Source: Clostridiales bacterium (GTDB taxonomy: Bacteria > Bacillota > Clostridia > Oscillospirales > Oscillospiraceae). From it: 9,777 nucleotides of DNA. Each line of letters begins with the position of its first letter. Within the stretch, counting starts at the first letter, position 1. The position numbers and the translations under genes were made by a program. The stretch is taken from NCBI GenBank assembly GCA_020861055.1, contig JAJBTD010000126.1, forward strand, positions 1-9,777. Direction: 5' to 3'. Shown piece after piece: positions 1-6,573 of the stretch. Below the pieces are notes generated by a model. It searched no databases. It saw only the letters and a list, made by a program, of their open reading frames with translations, and was not told where the DNA came from.

Positions 1-251
1 AAATAAAGAAGGCAATCAAGCATATAATTTAGGGCATCAAAAAATTCTGCTGGATCATCCGTACTATTTACAATTTTAGCTGTGTCTTGTGCTCTAGCGC
101 AAAAAAGCTTAATATTTGTCCTTGTTATCTCCGCTGCATTCGAATTGATAATCAGATTGTCGAGGACAACCTCATTATGCGAACAGCTATTTTCATCGTC
201 CTTAGACTGATGAATCATAAACTTATTAAAAAAAGATGCGAATATTCCCAT
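1..251 (-). CDS. Unrecognised protein, 5' part only, runs off the left edge
   Basis: On the minus strand an ATG at 251 opens a frame with no stop for 83 codons up to the window edge. An in-frame TGA lies three codons upstream, so this ATG is the first possible ATG in the frame. The protein starts MGIFASFFNKF and continues with an acidic, Cys- and Asn-containing stretch. It reaches a segment rich in Phe, Leu and Asp (residues about 67 to 83, including AEFFDALNYMLDCLL), which looks like an amphipathic helix. There is no signal peptide or clear membrane segment. The start site has only a weak Shine-Dalgarno (GAAG). Base composition is far more AT-rich than the polyamine genes beside it, which suggests horizontal acquisition. 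I vaguely associate the MGIF start and the later 'FF..LN..LD.LL' pattern with small uncharacterised Firmicutes proteins, but I cannot name a family. That the frame is coding is likely but not certain. Confidence 0.6.
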   Translation of the reverse strand, partial: MGIFASFFNKFMIHQSKDDENSCSHNEVVLDNLIINSNAAEITRTNIKLFCARAQDTAKIVNSTDDPAEFFDALNYMLDCLLY

Positions 252-319
252 AATACTTCAAAATCGCCTTACGTTGCGTGAAGCACACATCAATGCAACT
301 TGTGGTTTTTTGCCTTTGC

Positions 320-360
320 TTGTTTCATACTTAACTACATACCGATGGTATGTGAAACAA
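320..360. repeat. Composite inverted repeat (operator or RNA hairpin)
   Basis: The outer arms TTGTTTCA (320-327) and TGAAACAA (353-360) are perfect complements. Inside them CATACC (338-343) and GGTATG (347-352) pair around a GAT loop. Together they give 14 pairs with one one-sided bulge (328-337). No T-run follows on either strand, so this is not an intrinsic terminator. It lies in the presumed 5' leader of the partial gene ending at 251, and could be an operator or a leader hairpin. Confidence 0.45.
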
Positions 361-431
361 ATAGAACTATAAGCTTTTGTTCAAACAGACCCATGTTTTT
401 ATATACTGCCAACGCATATAGAGCACATCCT

Positions 432-460
432 AAGCTAGCTTATTGCATTCTCTCTGTCAA
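432..460 (-). promoter_or_regulatory. Candidate promoter for the left-edge gene, -10 inside a palindrome
   Basis: On the minus strand a consensus -35 (TTGACA, 460-455) is followed after 17 nt by TAGCTT (437-432), a weak -10 matching 3 of 6 positions. That -10 lies inside the perfect 12-bp palindrome TAAGCTAGCTTA (431-442), which would suit a repressor covering the -10. It starts only a few bases beyond the nspC stop codon. The -35 and spacing are good and the -10 is poor, so this remains a guess. Confidence 0.35.
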
Positions 461-467
461 AACCTAT

Positions 468-1685
468 CTAATTCCGCCGCCCCAGACGGCCCTTGAAATC
501 ATCATAGCCGAAGGAGACCAGCTCCTCCAACCCGCCGTTCTCCCGGCGCACCCAGATGGCGGGGAGTGGCATCCCGTTGAAGGTGTTGTTTTTGCAGGTG
601 GTGTAGATAGCCATATCCCCGAACAGGAGGGAATCCCCCTCCTCCAACGGAGCGGAAAAGCTGTAATCCCCGATCACGTCCCCCGCCAGACAGGTGGGGC
701 CGCCCAGCCGGTAGGTGTATGGCTGCTCTCCCGGCTCCCCGCCCCCCAGCAGGGGCGGACGGTAAGGCATCTCCAGCACGTCCGGCATATGGCAGGCGGC
801 GCTGGCGTCCAGAATGGCGATGCTCGTCTCCCCGTTTTGCAGCACGTCCAGCACCGAGGCCCGGAGATACCCGGCGTTGAGGGCCCAGGCCTCCCCCGGC
901 TCCAGATAGACCTCCACCCCCCAGCGCTCCTGTGCATGGCGGATGCACCCCTCCAGCCGGGGCAGGTCGTAGCCGGGCCGGGTGATGTGGTGTCCTCCGC
1001 CGAAGTTCAGCCAGGACATCCGGGGCAGCACGTCCCCGAACCAGGCCTCCACCGCCTGGAGGGTGGTTTCCAGGGCGTCGGAATCCTGCTCGCAGAGAGT
1101 GTGGAAGTGAAGTCCGTCCAGCAGGCTCACCAGCTCCGGAGTCATCTGGGCGTCCCACTGGCTCCGGGTGGTCCCCAGGCGGCTGCCGGGGGCGCAGGGG
1201 TCATAGATGGCGTGGCCCTCCTGGGTGGAGCACTCCGGATTAATGCGCAGCCCCAGGCTCTTGCCCACTCTTTTTGCTCTGGGCCCAAATTTGGCCAGCT
1301 GTCGGGGGGAGTTGAAGACGATGTGGTCGGCATAGGTCAGCAACGGCTCAAACTCGTCCTCCCGGTAGGCCCCACAAAAGACGTGGACCTCTTTATCAGG
1401 CAGTTCTTCCCGTCCCAGCCGGGCCTCGTACAGTCCGCTGGCCTCCGTCCCGGCGAGATAGGGGGCAAGGGTCGGGTACAGGTCGTAGTTGGAAAAGGCC
1501 TTTTGAGCCAGCAGGAGCTTACACCCCGTCCGTTGCGCCAGCCGGGCCATCATCTCACCGTTCCGGCGGAGGGCCCCTTCGTCAAGCAGGTAGCAGGGAG
1601 AGGGAAGCGCGTCAAACAGCTTTTCCAGCCGTTCTCCCGCCAGAGCTGCAAAAGGGGGCCGGCCGTCCCTCACAGGTGTCGCCAT
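468..1685 (-). CDS. nspC: Carboxynorspermidine / carboxyspermidine decarboxylase
   Basis: This is a PLP-dependent fold-III (alanine racemase-like) decarboxylase of 405 residues that removes CO2 from carboxyspermidine (or carboxynorspermidine) to give spermidine (or norspermidine). Hallmarks seen: the likely PLP lysine Lys62 in LLLAQKAFS, NPECS followed by YDPCAPGSRLG, the HFHTLCEQDSDAL segment, NFGGGHHITRPGYD, the EPGEA motif, and near the end ACHMPDVLEMPYRP with GPTCLAGDVIGDY, the region carrying the substrate- and dimer-interface cysteine of this family. The ATG at 1685 shares its A with the TGA of the upstream dehydrogenase (TGATG), so the two are probably translationally coupled; no strong Shine-Dalgarno is visible. 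The frame is open further upstream, but that part overlaps the dehydrogenase. The C-terminus (GRLGRRN) ends exactly where the sequence becomes AT-rich, so the last residues may have been altered by an insertion junction. Spermidine is the likelier product, because only putrescine-forming enzymes are seen upstream. Confidence 0.93.
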   Translation of the reverse strand: MATPVRDGRPPFAALAGERLEKLFDALPSPCYLLDEGALRRNGEMMARLAQRTGCKLLLAQKAFSNYDLYPTLAPYLAGTEASGLYEARLGREELPDKEVHVFCGAYREDEFEPLLTYADHIVFNSPRQLAKFGPRAKRVGKSLGLRINPECSTQEGHAIYDPCAPGSRLGTTRSQWDAQMTPELVSLLDGLHFHTLCEQDSDALETTLQAVEAWFGDVLPRMSWLNFGGGHHITRPGYDLPRLEGCIRHAQERWGVEVYLEPGEAWALNAGYLRASVLDVLQNGETSIAILDASAACHMPDVLEMPYRPPLLGGGEPGEQPYTYRLGGPTCLAGDVIGDYSFSAPLEEGDSLLFGDMAIYTTCKNNTFNGMPLPAIWVRRENGGLEELVSFGYDDFKGRLGRRN

Positions 1686-2944
1686 CAGTCCACCAGCACC
1701 GGGCTGTGGCTCTCGCTCCGGGGCAGGCCGTACTGATCCAGTGCGTCCAGGAAGGGGTCTGGGTCGAACTCCTCCACGGTGTGGACGCCAACGGTGTTCC
1801 ACTTGCCGGTGAGCAGCATGAGGGCCCCGCACATGGCGGGGACGCCGGTGGTGTAGCTCACCGCCTGGGAGCCCACCTCCCGATAGCACGCCTGATGGTC
1901 GCAGACGTTGTAGATATAATAGGTCTTGTCCTGGCCGTTCTGCTTTCCGGTGAAGATACAGCCGATGTTGGTCTTGCCGTGGGTCCGGGGGCCAAGGCTG
2001 GCCGGGTCGGGGAGCAGGGCCTTGAGGAACTTGATGGGGACGATCTCATGGCCCTCGAAGCTGACCGGAGTGGTGGACAGCATGCCCACGTCCTGGAGGC
2101 AGCGCATATGGTCCAGATAGCTCTGGCCGAAGGTCATAAAGAACCGGATGCGCTTTACCTCCGGGAGATTCTCTCCCAAAGACTCGATCTCCTCATGGTG
2201 GAGCAGGTACATATCCTTGCGGCCCACCTGGTCAAAGTCGTACTCCCGCTTGATGCTCATAGGGGGAATCTCCACCCAGTGGCCGTCCTCCCAGTAGCTG
2301 CCGGGGGCGGAAACCTCCCGGAGATTGACCTCCGGATTGAAGTTGGTGGCAAAGGCGTAGCCGTGGTCGCCGCCGTTGCAGTCCAGGATGTCGATGGTGT
2401 CGATGGTGTCGAACTCGTGCTTTTTGGCGTAGGCGCAGTAGGCCTGACTGACGCCGGGGTCGAAGCCGCAGCCCAGCAGGGCGATCAGCCCCGCGTCCTC
2501 GAATTTCTTCCGGTAGGCCCACTGCCAGGAGTAGTCAAAATAGGCGGAGAAGCCCTTCTCCTGACACCGCCGCTCGTAAATTTCCCGCCAGGCGGGGTCG
2601 TCGGTGTCCTCCGGCTCATAGTTGGCGGTGTCCATATAGTTCACCCCGCAGGCGAGGCAGGCGTCCATAATGGTCAGGTCCTGATAGGGGAGGGCGATGT
2701 TCATCACCAGATCGGGCTGATAGGAGCGGATGAGGGCGATGACCTGCTCCACATCGTCGGCGTCCACCTGGGCGGTGGTCAGCTTTGTGGCCGTCTTGGG
2801 GGCCAGCTCTGCGGCCAGGCGGTCGCACTTGGCCTTGGTGCGGCTGGCGATGCACAGCTCGGTGAACACCTCGCTGACCTGGCAGCATTTGTGGATGGCG
2901 ACGGAGGCCACGCCGCCGCAGCCGATGACTAACACTCTGCTCAT
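1685..2944 (-). CDS. Carboxynorspermidine / carboxyspermidine dehydrogenase (saccharopine dehydrogenase-like)
   Basis: This 419-residue protein of the saccharopine dehydrogenase (LYS9-like) family is predicted to condense aspartate-semialdehyde with putrescine (or diaminopropane) and reduce the Schiff base with NADPH, giving carboxyspermidine (or carboxynorspermidine). The N-terminus MSRVLVIGCGGVASV is a Rossmann dinucleotide-binding loop. The middle carries DTANYEPED (about 105-113), FDYSWQWAYRKKFED (136-150) and ALLGCGFDPGVSQAY (155-169), all typical of the carboxyspermidine branch rather than lysine-pathway enzymes. The start at 2944 is supported by AAAGGAG 8 nt upstream; the frame is open further upstream, but that part lies over the agmatinase gene. 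It begins 29 bp after speB ends and its stop overlaps the start of nspC, its pathway partner. That pairing is the strongest argument for this function over true saccharopine dehydrogenase. The family symbol varies (CANSDH, lys1), so I leave it blank. Confidence 0.9.
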   Translation of the reverse strand: MSRVLVIGCGGVASVAIHKCCQVSEVFTELCIASRTKAKCDRLAAELAPKTATKLTTAQVDADDVEQVIALIRSYQPDLVMNIALPYQDLTIMDACLACGVNYMDTANYEPEDTDDPAWREIYERRCQEKGFSAYFDYSWQWAYRKKFEDAGLIALLGCGFDPGVSQAYCAYAKKHEFDTIDTIDILDCNGGDHGYAFATNFNPEVNLREVSAPGSYWEDGHWVEIPPMSIKREYDFDQVGRKDMYLLHHEEIESLGENLPEVKRIRFFMTFGQSYLDHMRCLQDVGMLSTTPVSFEGHEIVPIKFLKALLPDPASLGPRTHGKTNIGCIFTGKQNGQDKTYYIYNVCDHQACYREVGSQAVSYTTGVPAMCGALMLLTGKWNTVGVHTVEEFDPDPFLDALDQYGLPRSESHSPVLVD

Positions 2945-2973
2945 AGGAAAGGCTCCTTTCTCAGTTCGAATAC

Positions 2974-3828
2974 TCAACTCAGGGCCAGCAGAAGCTCCCG
3001 CACCACCTTGCAGGCGGTGGCGGTAGAGGCTCCTGTGGGGTCCAGCATGGGGGCCAGCTCGTTTACGTCGGCGGCCACAATGCGACAGCCGGACAGGGCA
3101 ATGATGGCATTTAACAGCTGGGGGAAGAACACGCCCCCCGCCTCCGGGGTGCCTGTTCCGGGGAACACGCCTGGGTCGAGGCAGTCCAGGTCGATGGTGA
3201 GATAGACCGGCGTTTGCTGCGCCCGAAGCTGTCCCGCCAGCTCCGCCACCCCGTCCAGACAAAAGGGGTGGAGATCGGTGTGCTGCCGGGCGAAGCGAAA
3301 CTCCTCCCGGTCGCCGCTGCGGATGGCGAACTGGTGGATGCGCCCGTCTCCCGTCAGCTCCCAGCACCGGCGCATGACGCAGGCGTGGCTCAGCCGGACT
3401 CCCAGATAGTCGTCCCGAAGGTCGGCATGGGCGTCGAAGTGGACGATGTGGAGGTCGGGATACCGCTCCGCCACCGCCCGGACGGCCCCCAGCGTCACCA
3501 GATGCTCGCCCCCCCGCAGCAGGGGCAGCTTGCCGTCGGAGAGGATGGTCTCCGTCCGGGCCTGGATGTCGGTGAGTGCGGTCTCCGGAGAGCCGAAGGG
3601 CAGCTCCAGGTCGCCGGAGTCAAAAACGGCGCAATCGGTCAAATCTCTGTCCTGATAGGGGCTGTAGGTCTCCAGGCCGAAGCTCTCATGCCGGATGGCG
3701 GAGGGGCCGAACCGGGCCCCGGGGCGAAAGCTGGTGGTGGAGTCGAAGGGCGCGCCGAACAGGACGATACCTGCACTGTCATAGTCGCTGTCGCAGGCCA
3801 GAAAGGTCTCTACGTTCTGTTCCAGCAT
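2974..3828 (-). CDS. speB: Agmatinase (ureohydrolase family)
   Basis: This 284-residue, full-length ureohydrolase hydrolyses agmatine to putrescine and urea with a two-manganese centre. All expected metal ligands are visible: His109 in LRGGEHLVTLG, Asp132, His134 and Asp136 in HFDAHADLRDD, and Asp213 and Asp215 in TIDLDCLDPG. The loops GAPFDSTTSFRPGARFGPSAIR (25-46) and FPGTGTPEAGG (222-232) are typical of agmatinases rather than arginases. The ATG at 3828 lies 3 bp after the speE stop, and its GGAGG Shine-Dalgarno sits inside the speE 3' end. The neighbour speA supplies agmatine. Because speE directly precedes it, the alternative of an aminopropylagmatinase (as in the Thermus N1-aminopropylagmatine route) should be kept in mind. 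The family assignment is firm; the exact substrate is inferred. Confidence 0.93.
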   Translation of the reverse strand: MLEQNVETFLACDSDYDSAGIVLFGAPFDSTTSFRPGARFGPSAIRHESFGLETYSPYQDRDLTDCAVFDSGDLELPFGSPETALTDIQARTETILSDGKLPLLRGGEHLVTLGAVRAVAERYPDLHIVHFDAHADLRDDYLGVRLSHACVMRRCWELTGDGRIHQFAIRSGDREEFRFARQHTDLHPFCLDGVAELAGQLRAQQTPVYLTIDLDCLDPGVFPGTGTPEAGGVFFPQLLNAIIALSGCRIVAADVNELAPMLDPTGASTATACKVVRELLLALS

Positions 3829-3831
3829 GGC

Positions 3832-4686
3832 TTATTCCTCCACTTCCTGGAGCATCTCCTCCAGAAAGGCGGGGAGGCAGAAGGCCCCCACGTGGAGCCG
3901 GGTGGTGTAGTACCGGGTGCGCAGGTTCAGCGCGTTCCAGGCGGCGGCGTCCAAATCGTCCACCGGGTGGTATTTCTTGCTGGCAAAGCCGAACAGCCAG
4001 TAGCCCGCCGCATAGGTGGGGATATGGGCCTGATATACCCGGCTGATGGGGAAGGTGCTGACAATTCGCTTGTGGCTGCGCTTCATGGCCTCGGCGTCCT
4101 CGGCGTAGAAGGGGCTGCCCTGCTGGTTGACCATGATGCCGTCCTCCCGGAGGGCGGTGTAGCAGCTGCCGTAAAACTCCCTGGTGAAGAAGCCCTCGGA
4201 GGGGCCGAAGGGGTCGGTGGAGTCCACAATGATTAGGTCGTAGCTGGCCTCCCGGCGGCGGATGAATTTCAGGGCGTTGCCGAAGTAGATCTTCACCCGC
4301 CGGTCGTCCATCCGGCAGGCGTTCCCTGGCAGGAACTCCCGGCAGGCCTCCACCACCTGGGGGTCCATCTCCACCAGGTCGATGCTCCTGACCCGGTCAT
4401 ACCGGGTCAGCTCCCGGACAACGCCACCGTCTCCTGCTCCGATGACCAGAATATCCCGGATGCCCTGATGGACGGCCATGGGGACGTGGGTGATCATCTC
4501 GTCGTAGATGAACTCATCCCGCTCGGTGAGCATAACGCTGCCGTCCAGGGTGAGTACCCGGCCGTACTCCGGGGTCTCAAAGATGTCGATCTGCTGATAG
4601 CTGCTCCGCTTGGAGTAGAGATGCCGGCTGACCCGGATACTGTGCTTCACATCCGGGGTGTGAAATTCGCTGAACCAGAGATCCAT
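3832..4686 (-). CDS. speE: Spermidine synthase / polyamine aminopropyltransferase
   Basis: This 284-residue cytosolic enzyme transfers the aminopropyl group of decarboxylated S-adenosylmethionine to putrescine. An N-terminal beta domain (about 1-60, with RVLTLDGSVMLTERDEFIYDEM covering 43-64) leads into a Rossmann-like methyltransferase fold. Motif I is VIGAGDGG (81-88), followed by the acidic ribose-binding LVEMDPQVV (104-112). The catalytic loop DSTDPFGP (155-162) carries the conserved Asp pair, followed by NQQGSPFY and HIPTYAAGYW. The length is normal for bacterial SpeE. The ATG at 4686 has GGAG about 9 nt upstream. The 348 bp gap to speA is filled mainly by an inverted-repeat element, and I find no separate promoter there. 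No SpeD (AdoMet decarboxylase), needed to supply the donor, is in the window. Putrescine is the likely acceptor; agmatine (giving N1-aminopropylagmatine for SpeB) is the alternative. Confidence 0.93.
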   Translation of the reverse strand: MDLWFSEFHTPDVKHSIRVSRHLYSKRSSYQQIDIFETPEYGRVLTLDGSVMLTERDEFIYDEMITHVPMAVHQGIRDILVIGAGDGGVVRELTRYDRVRSIDLVEMDPQVVEACREFLPGNACRMDDRRVKIYFGNALKFIRRREASYDLIIVDSTDPFGPSEGFFTREFYGSCYTALREDGIMVNQQGSPFYAEDAEAMKRSHKRIVSTFPISRVYQAHIPTYAAGYWLFGFASKKYHPVDDLDAAAWNALNLRTRYYTTRLHVGAFCLPAFLEEMLQEVEE

Positions 4687-4712
4687 GGCAGGTGGCTCCT
4701 TTCTTTGGTTTA

Positions 4713-4728
4713 TCTTGGCTCCCTCTTT
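4713..4728 (+). repeat. Partial third copy of the element's inverted-repeat end
   Basis: TCTTGGCTCCCTCTTT at 4713-4728 exactly matches 16 nt of the reverse complement of the right arm of the neighbouring element, and has the orientation of its left arm. It lies about 40 bp outside the left terminal repeat, just upstream of the speE Shine-Dalgarno. It looks like a remnant of an earlier or nested copy. Confidence 0.45.
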
Positions 4729-4765
4729 CTCTCGGCTCTCTCAAGGCGAAAACCGAAAAACAACA

Positions 4766-5008
4766 CACCCCTCTCGGCTCCCTCTCTGAGGGAGCTGTCG
4801 CCGCTAGGCGACTGAGGGAGAGCGGTAGGGGCTACCGATTCGCTGAAACCTTCTGGCGAAATCGCAAAGAGTCGATGCGAATTCGCCGATGGTGTCTGTC
4901 CAGTTGTGGGTGCGTGCCGCTTTCCCTCAGTCAGCTTCGCTGACAGCTCCGCCGTCAAGCGGCACTTCCGCTGCGCTCCCTGCCTCAAAGAGGGAGCCAA
5001 GAGGGGTG
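4766..5008. mobile_element. MITE-like element with terminal inverted repeats, no gene
   Basis: The outermost 28 nt at 4766-4793 and at 4981-5008 are inverted copies with 25 of 28 positions identical. The homology continues inward: the left arm runs to about 4825 (ending in AGCGG) and the right arm begins at about 4917 (CCGCT). The right arm carries an extra insert of about 30 nt (roughly 4951-4980). Each arm has its own small hairpin: CTCCCTC-TCT-GAGGGAG and GTCGCC-GCTA-GGCGAC on the left, GTCAGC-TTC-GCTGAC on the right. The centre (about 4826-4916) has no open frame of note but includes the palindrome GCGAATTCGC (4877-4886). I see no transposase and no clear target-site duplication. From memory, repeats ending in GGCTCCCTCTCTGAGGGAGC are very common in gut Oscillospiraceae genomes; this is recollection, not a search. 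It lies in the speA-speE gap and would fold into a long hairpin in the operon mRNA. Confidence 0.65.
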
Positions 5009-5034
5009 CGCAAAAATCTTGCGTGCGCATCTGC

Positions 5035-6495
5035 TCACTTCACCACATTCAAATAATTGATCTCCGGGTCCTCCGGGCCGGTCATGCTGCACCCCTTGCC
5101 CTTAGCGTACTCGATATAATCCAGGATATCCCCGGTGATACGCTCGCCGGGGGCCAGGATGGGGATTCCGGGAGGATAGCACATGACGAACTCGGAGCAA
5201 ACCCGGCCCTCCGTCTTCCGGAGGGGAAGGCTCTCTTTGTCGGCATAGAACGCCTCCTGGGGGGTGATGACCACGTCCGGGTCGATATACTCCTGGCTGA
5301 GCAGGCCGGCGCCGTCGGTCTGATAGCGCCGCCGGATCTCCGCCAGGGCGCTGACCAGCCGCTCCAGCTCCTGGGGCCGGTCGCCCATGGAGAGGTAGGC
5401 CAGGATGTTGCCGATATCGCCAAATTCGATCTGAATGTCGTACTCGTCCCGGAGGATGTCGTACACCTCGATGCCGGCCAGGCCGATGTCCAGGGTGTGA
5501 ACGCTGAGCTTGGTGGTGTCAAAGTCAAAGATGGAGTTGCCGTTGATGAGCTCCTTGCCAAAGGCATAGTACCCGCCGATGGCGTTGATCTCCTCCCTGG
5601 CGTACTCCGCCATATCCGCCACCTGATGAAAGACCTGCCGCCCCCGGAGGGCCAGGTTCCGGCGGCTGATGTCCAGGCTGGACATGAGAAGGTAGCTGCC
5701 GGAGGTGGTCTGGGTCAGATTGATGATCTGCCGCACATAGCCTGCGTGGACGCCGGGGCCGGTGAGGAGAAAGCTGGACTGGGTCAGGCTGCCGCCGCTC
5801 TTGTGCATGGAGACAGCGGCCATATCCGCCCCCGCCGCCATTGCCGACACCGGAAGGCCGCCCCCAAAATAGAAGTGGGTGCCGTGGGCCTCGTCCGCCA
5901 GGCACAGCATCCCCGCCTCATGAGCCATGCGGACAATAGCCCGGAGGTCGGAGCAGATGCCGTAATAGGTGGGGTTGTTCACCAGCACCGCCACCGCTTT
6001 GGGATGCTCTCGGATGGCCCGCTGCACCTGGTCCCGGCTCATGCCCAGGGAGATGCCCAGCCGCTGGTCCACCTCCGGGTTGACATAAACCGGAACCGCT
6101 CCGCAGAGCACCAGGGCGTTGATGACGCTCCGGTGGACGTTCCGGGGCAGGATGATCTCGTCCCCCTGCTTGCAGGCGGTGAGCACCATGCTCTGGACGG
6201 CGCTGGTGGTGCCGCCCACCATCAAAAAGGCGTGCTCTGCGCCAAAGGCGTCTGCCGCCAGGTCCTCCGCCTCCCGGATGACCGACACCGGGTGACACAG
6301 GTTGTCCAGGGGCTTCATGCTGTTCACGTCCACCCCCACGCACTTTTCTCCCAAGAAAGCGGTCAGCTCCGGGTTGCCCCGGCCCCGCTTGTGGCCCGGC
6401 ACGTCAAAGGGCACCACCCGCATCTGACGGAAGCGCTCCAGCGCTTCATAGATGGGGGCCCGCTGCTGCTCATAATGGTATCGTCTCGACTGCAC
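5035..6495 (-). CDS. speA: Arginine decarboxylase, Bacillus SpeA type (Orn/Lys/Arg decarboxylase family)
   Basis: This fold-I PLP decarboxylase of the major Orn/Lys/Arg family has the short form without the N-terminal response-regulator-like domain. It is predicted to turn arginine into agmatine and CO2. Seen: the VPFDVPGHKRGRG entry motif, VGGTTSAVQSM, the cofactor-binding DEAHGTHF (Asp201), the Schiff-base lysine Lys232 in SMHKSGGSLTQSS, and a C-terminal domain with CYPPGIPILAPGE. The start is the key point. The longest frame opens at 6585, but that would place a strong intrinsic terminator (6518-6556) inside the gene. I choose the GTG at 6495, which has GAGGGAG 8 nt upstream and gives 486 residues, close to my recollection of about 490 for Bacillus SpeA. 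Another GTG at 6502-6504 overlaps that Shine-Dalgarno and is less likely. Arginine is preferred over lysine or ornithine because an agmatinase gene follows. It is first in the operon and probably controlled by the attenuated leader. Confidence 0.93.
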   Translation of the reverse strand: MQSRRYHYEQQRAPIYEALERFRQMRVVPFDVPGHKRGRGNPELTAFLGEKCVGVDVNSMKPLDNLCHPVSVIREAEDLAADAFGAEHAFLMVGGTTSAVQSMVLTACKQGDEIILPRNVHRSVINALVLCGAVPVYVNPEVDQRLGISLGMSRDQVQRAIREHPKAVAVLVNNPTYYGICSDLRAIVRMAHEAGMLCLADEAHGTHFYFGGGLPVSAMAAGADMAAVSMHKSGGSLTQSSFLLTGPGVHAGYVRQIINLTQTTSGSYLLMSSLDISRRNLALRGRQVFHQVADMAEYAREEINAIGGYYAFGKELINGNSIFDFDTTKLSVHTLDIGLAGIEVYDILRDEYDIQIEFGDIGNILAYLSMGDRPQELERLVSALAEIRRRYQTDGAGLLSQEYIDPDVVITPQEAFYADKESLPLRKTEGRVCSEFVMCYPPGIPILAPGERITGDILDYIEYAKGKGCSMTGPEDPEINYLNVVK

Positions 6496-6503
6496 CGCCA
6501 ACA

Positions 6504-6510
6504 CTCCCTC
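6504..6510 (-). promoter_or_regulatory. Shine-Dalgarno that decides the speA start
   Basis: GAGGGAG on the minus strand lies 8 nt before the GTG at 6495 and just after the terminator T-run. It is the only good ribosome binding site in this stretch and supports the shorter speA reading. Confidence 0.65.
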
Positions 6511-6517
6511 GCTATGC

Positions 6518-6556
6518 AAAAAAACCGCAGGACGCGCTTTGGGCGCGTCTTGCGGT
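6518..6556 (-). terminator. Intrinsic terminator / attenuator ahead of speA
   Basis: Read on the minus strand, ACCGCAAGACGCGC (6556-6543) pairs with GCGCGTCCTGCGGT (6537-6524) around a 5-nt loop. That is 13 of 14 pairs with one A-C mismatch, and the stem is directly followed by seven T (6524-6518, the first shared with the stem foot). This is a textbook Rho-independent terminator oriented with speA and located between its promoter and its start, so it most likely acts as a regulated attenuator. Confidence 0.88.
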
Positions 6557-6573
6557 AAGGTCGATACAGCGAA

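Larger units (their letters stand above)
252..467. other. AT-rich intergenic stretch with palindromes, no gene
   Basis: These 216 bp separate the nspC stop from the partial gene at the left edge. They are clearly AT-rich and I see no coding frame that stands out. They contain a promoter-like pair at 432-460, a perfect 12-bp palindrome at 431-442 and a composite inverted repeat at 320-360, described separately. I see no hairpin plus T-run that would terminate the polyamine operon after nspC, so its transcript may run into this stretch. Confidence 0.6.

Noticed and set aside
300..1736. Long plus-strand open frame over nspC
   Set aside because: It is antisense to nspC, which has full family motifs; the translated frame has no recognisable domain and reflects high GC with few stops.
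1676..2932. Long plus-strand open frame over the dehydrogenase gene
   Set aside because: Antisense shadow of a gene with clear Rossmann and family motifs; low-complexity Gly/Val/Ala-rich product.
3214..4236. Long plus-strand open frame over speB and speE
   Set aside because: Antisense shadow spanning two well-supported genes and their junction.
4687..5034. CRISPR array or tandem repeat array between speA and speE
   Set aside because: The repeats are inverted arms of one element, not regularly spaced direct repeats with spacers.
5009..5034. Terminator directly after speA
   Set aside because: The small CGCAA/TTGCG stem has only five pairs and its T stretch is in the loop, not after the stem.
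4906..6558. Long plus-strand open frame over speA
   Set aside because: It begins inside the inverted-repeat element, covers the antisense of speA and ends in the terminator; product has no recognisable family.
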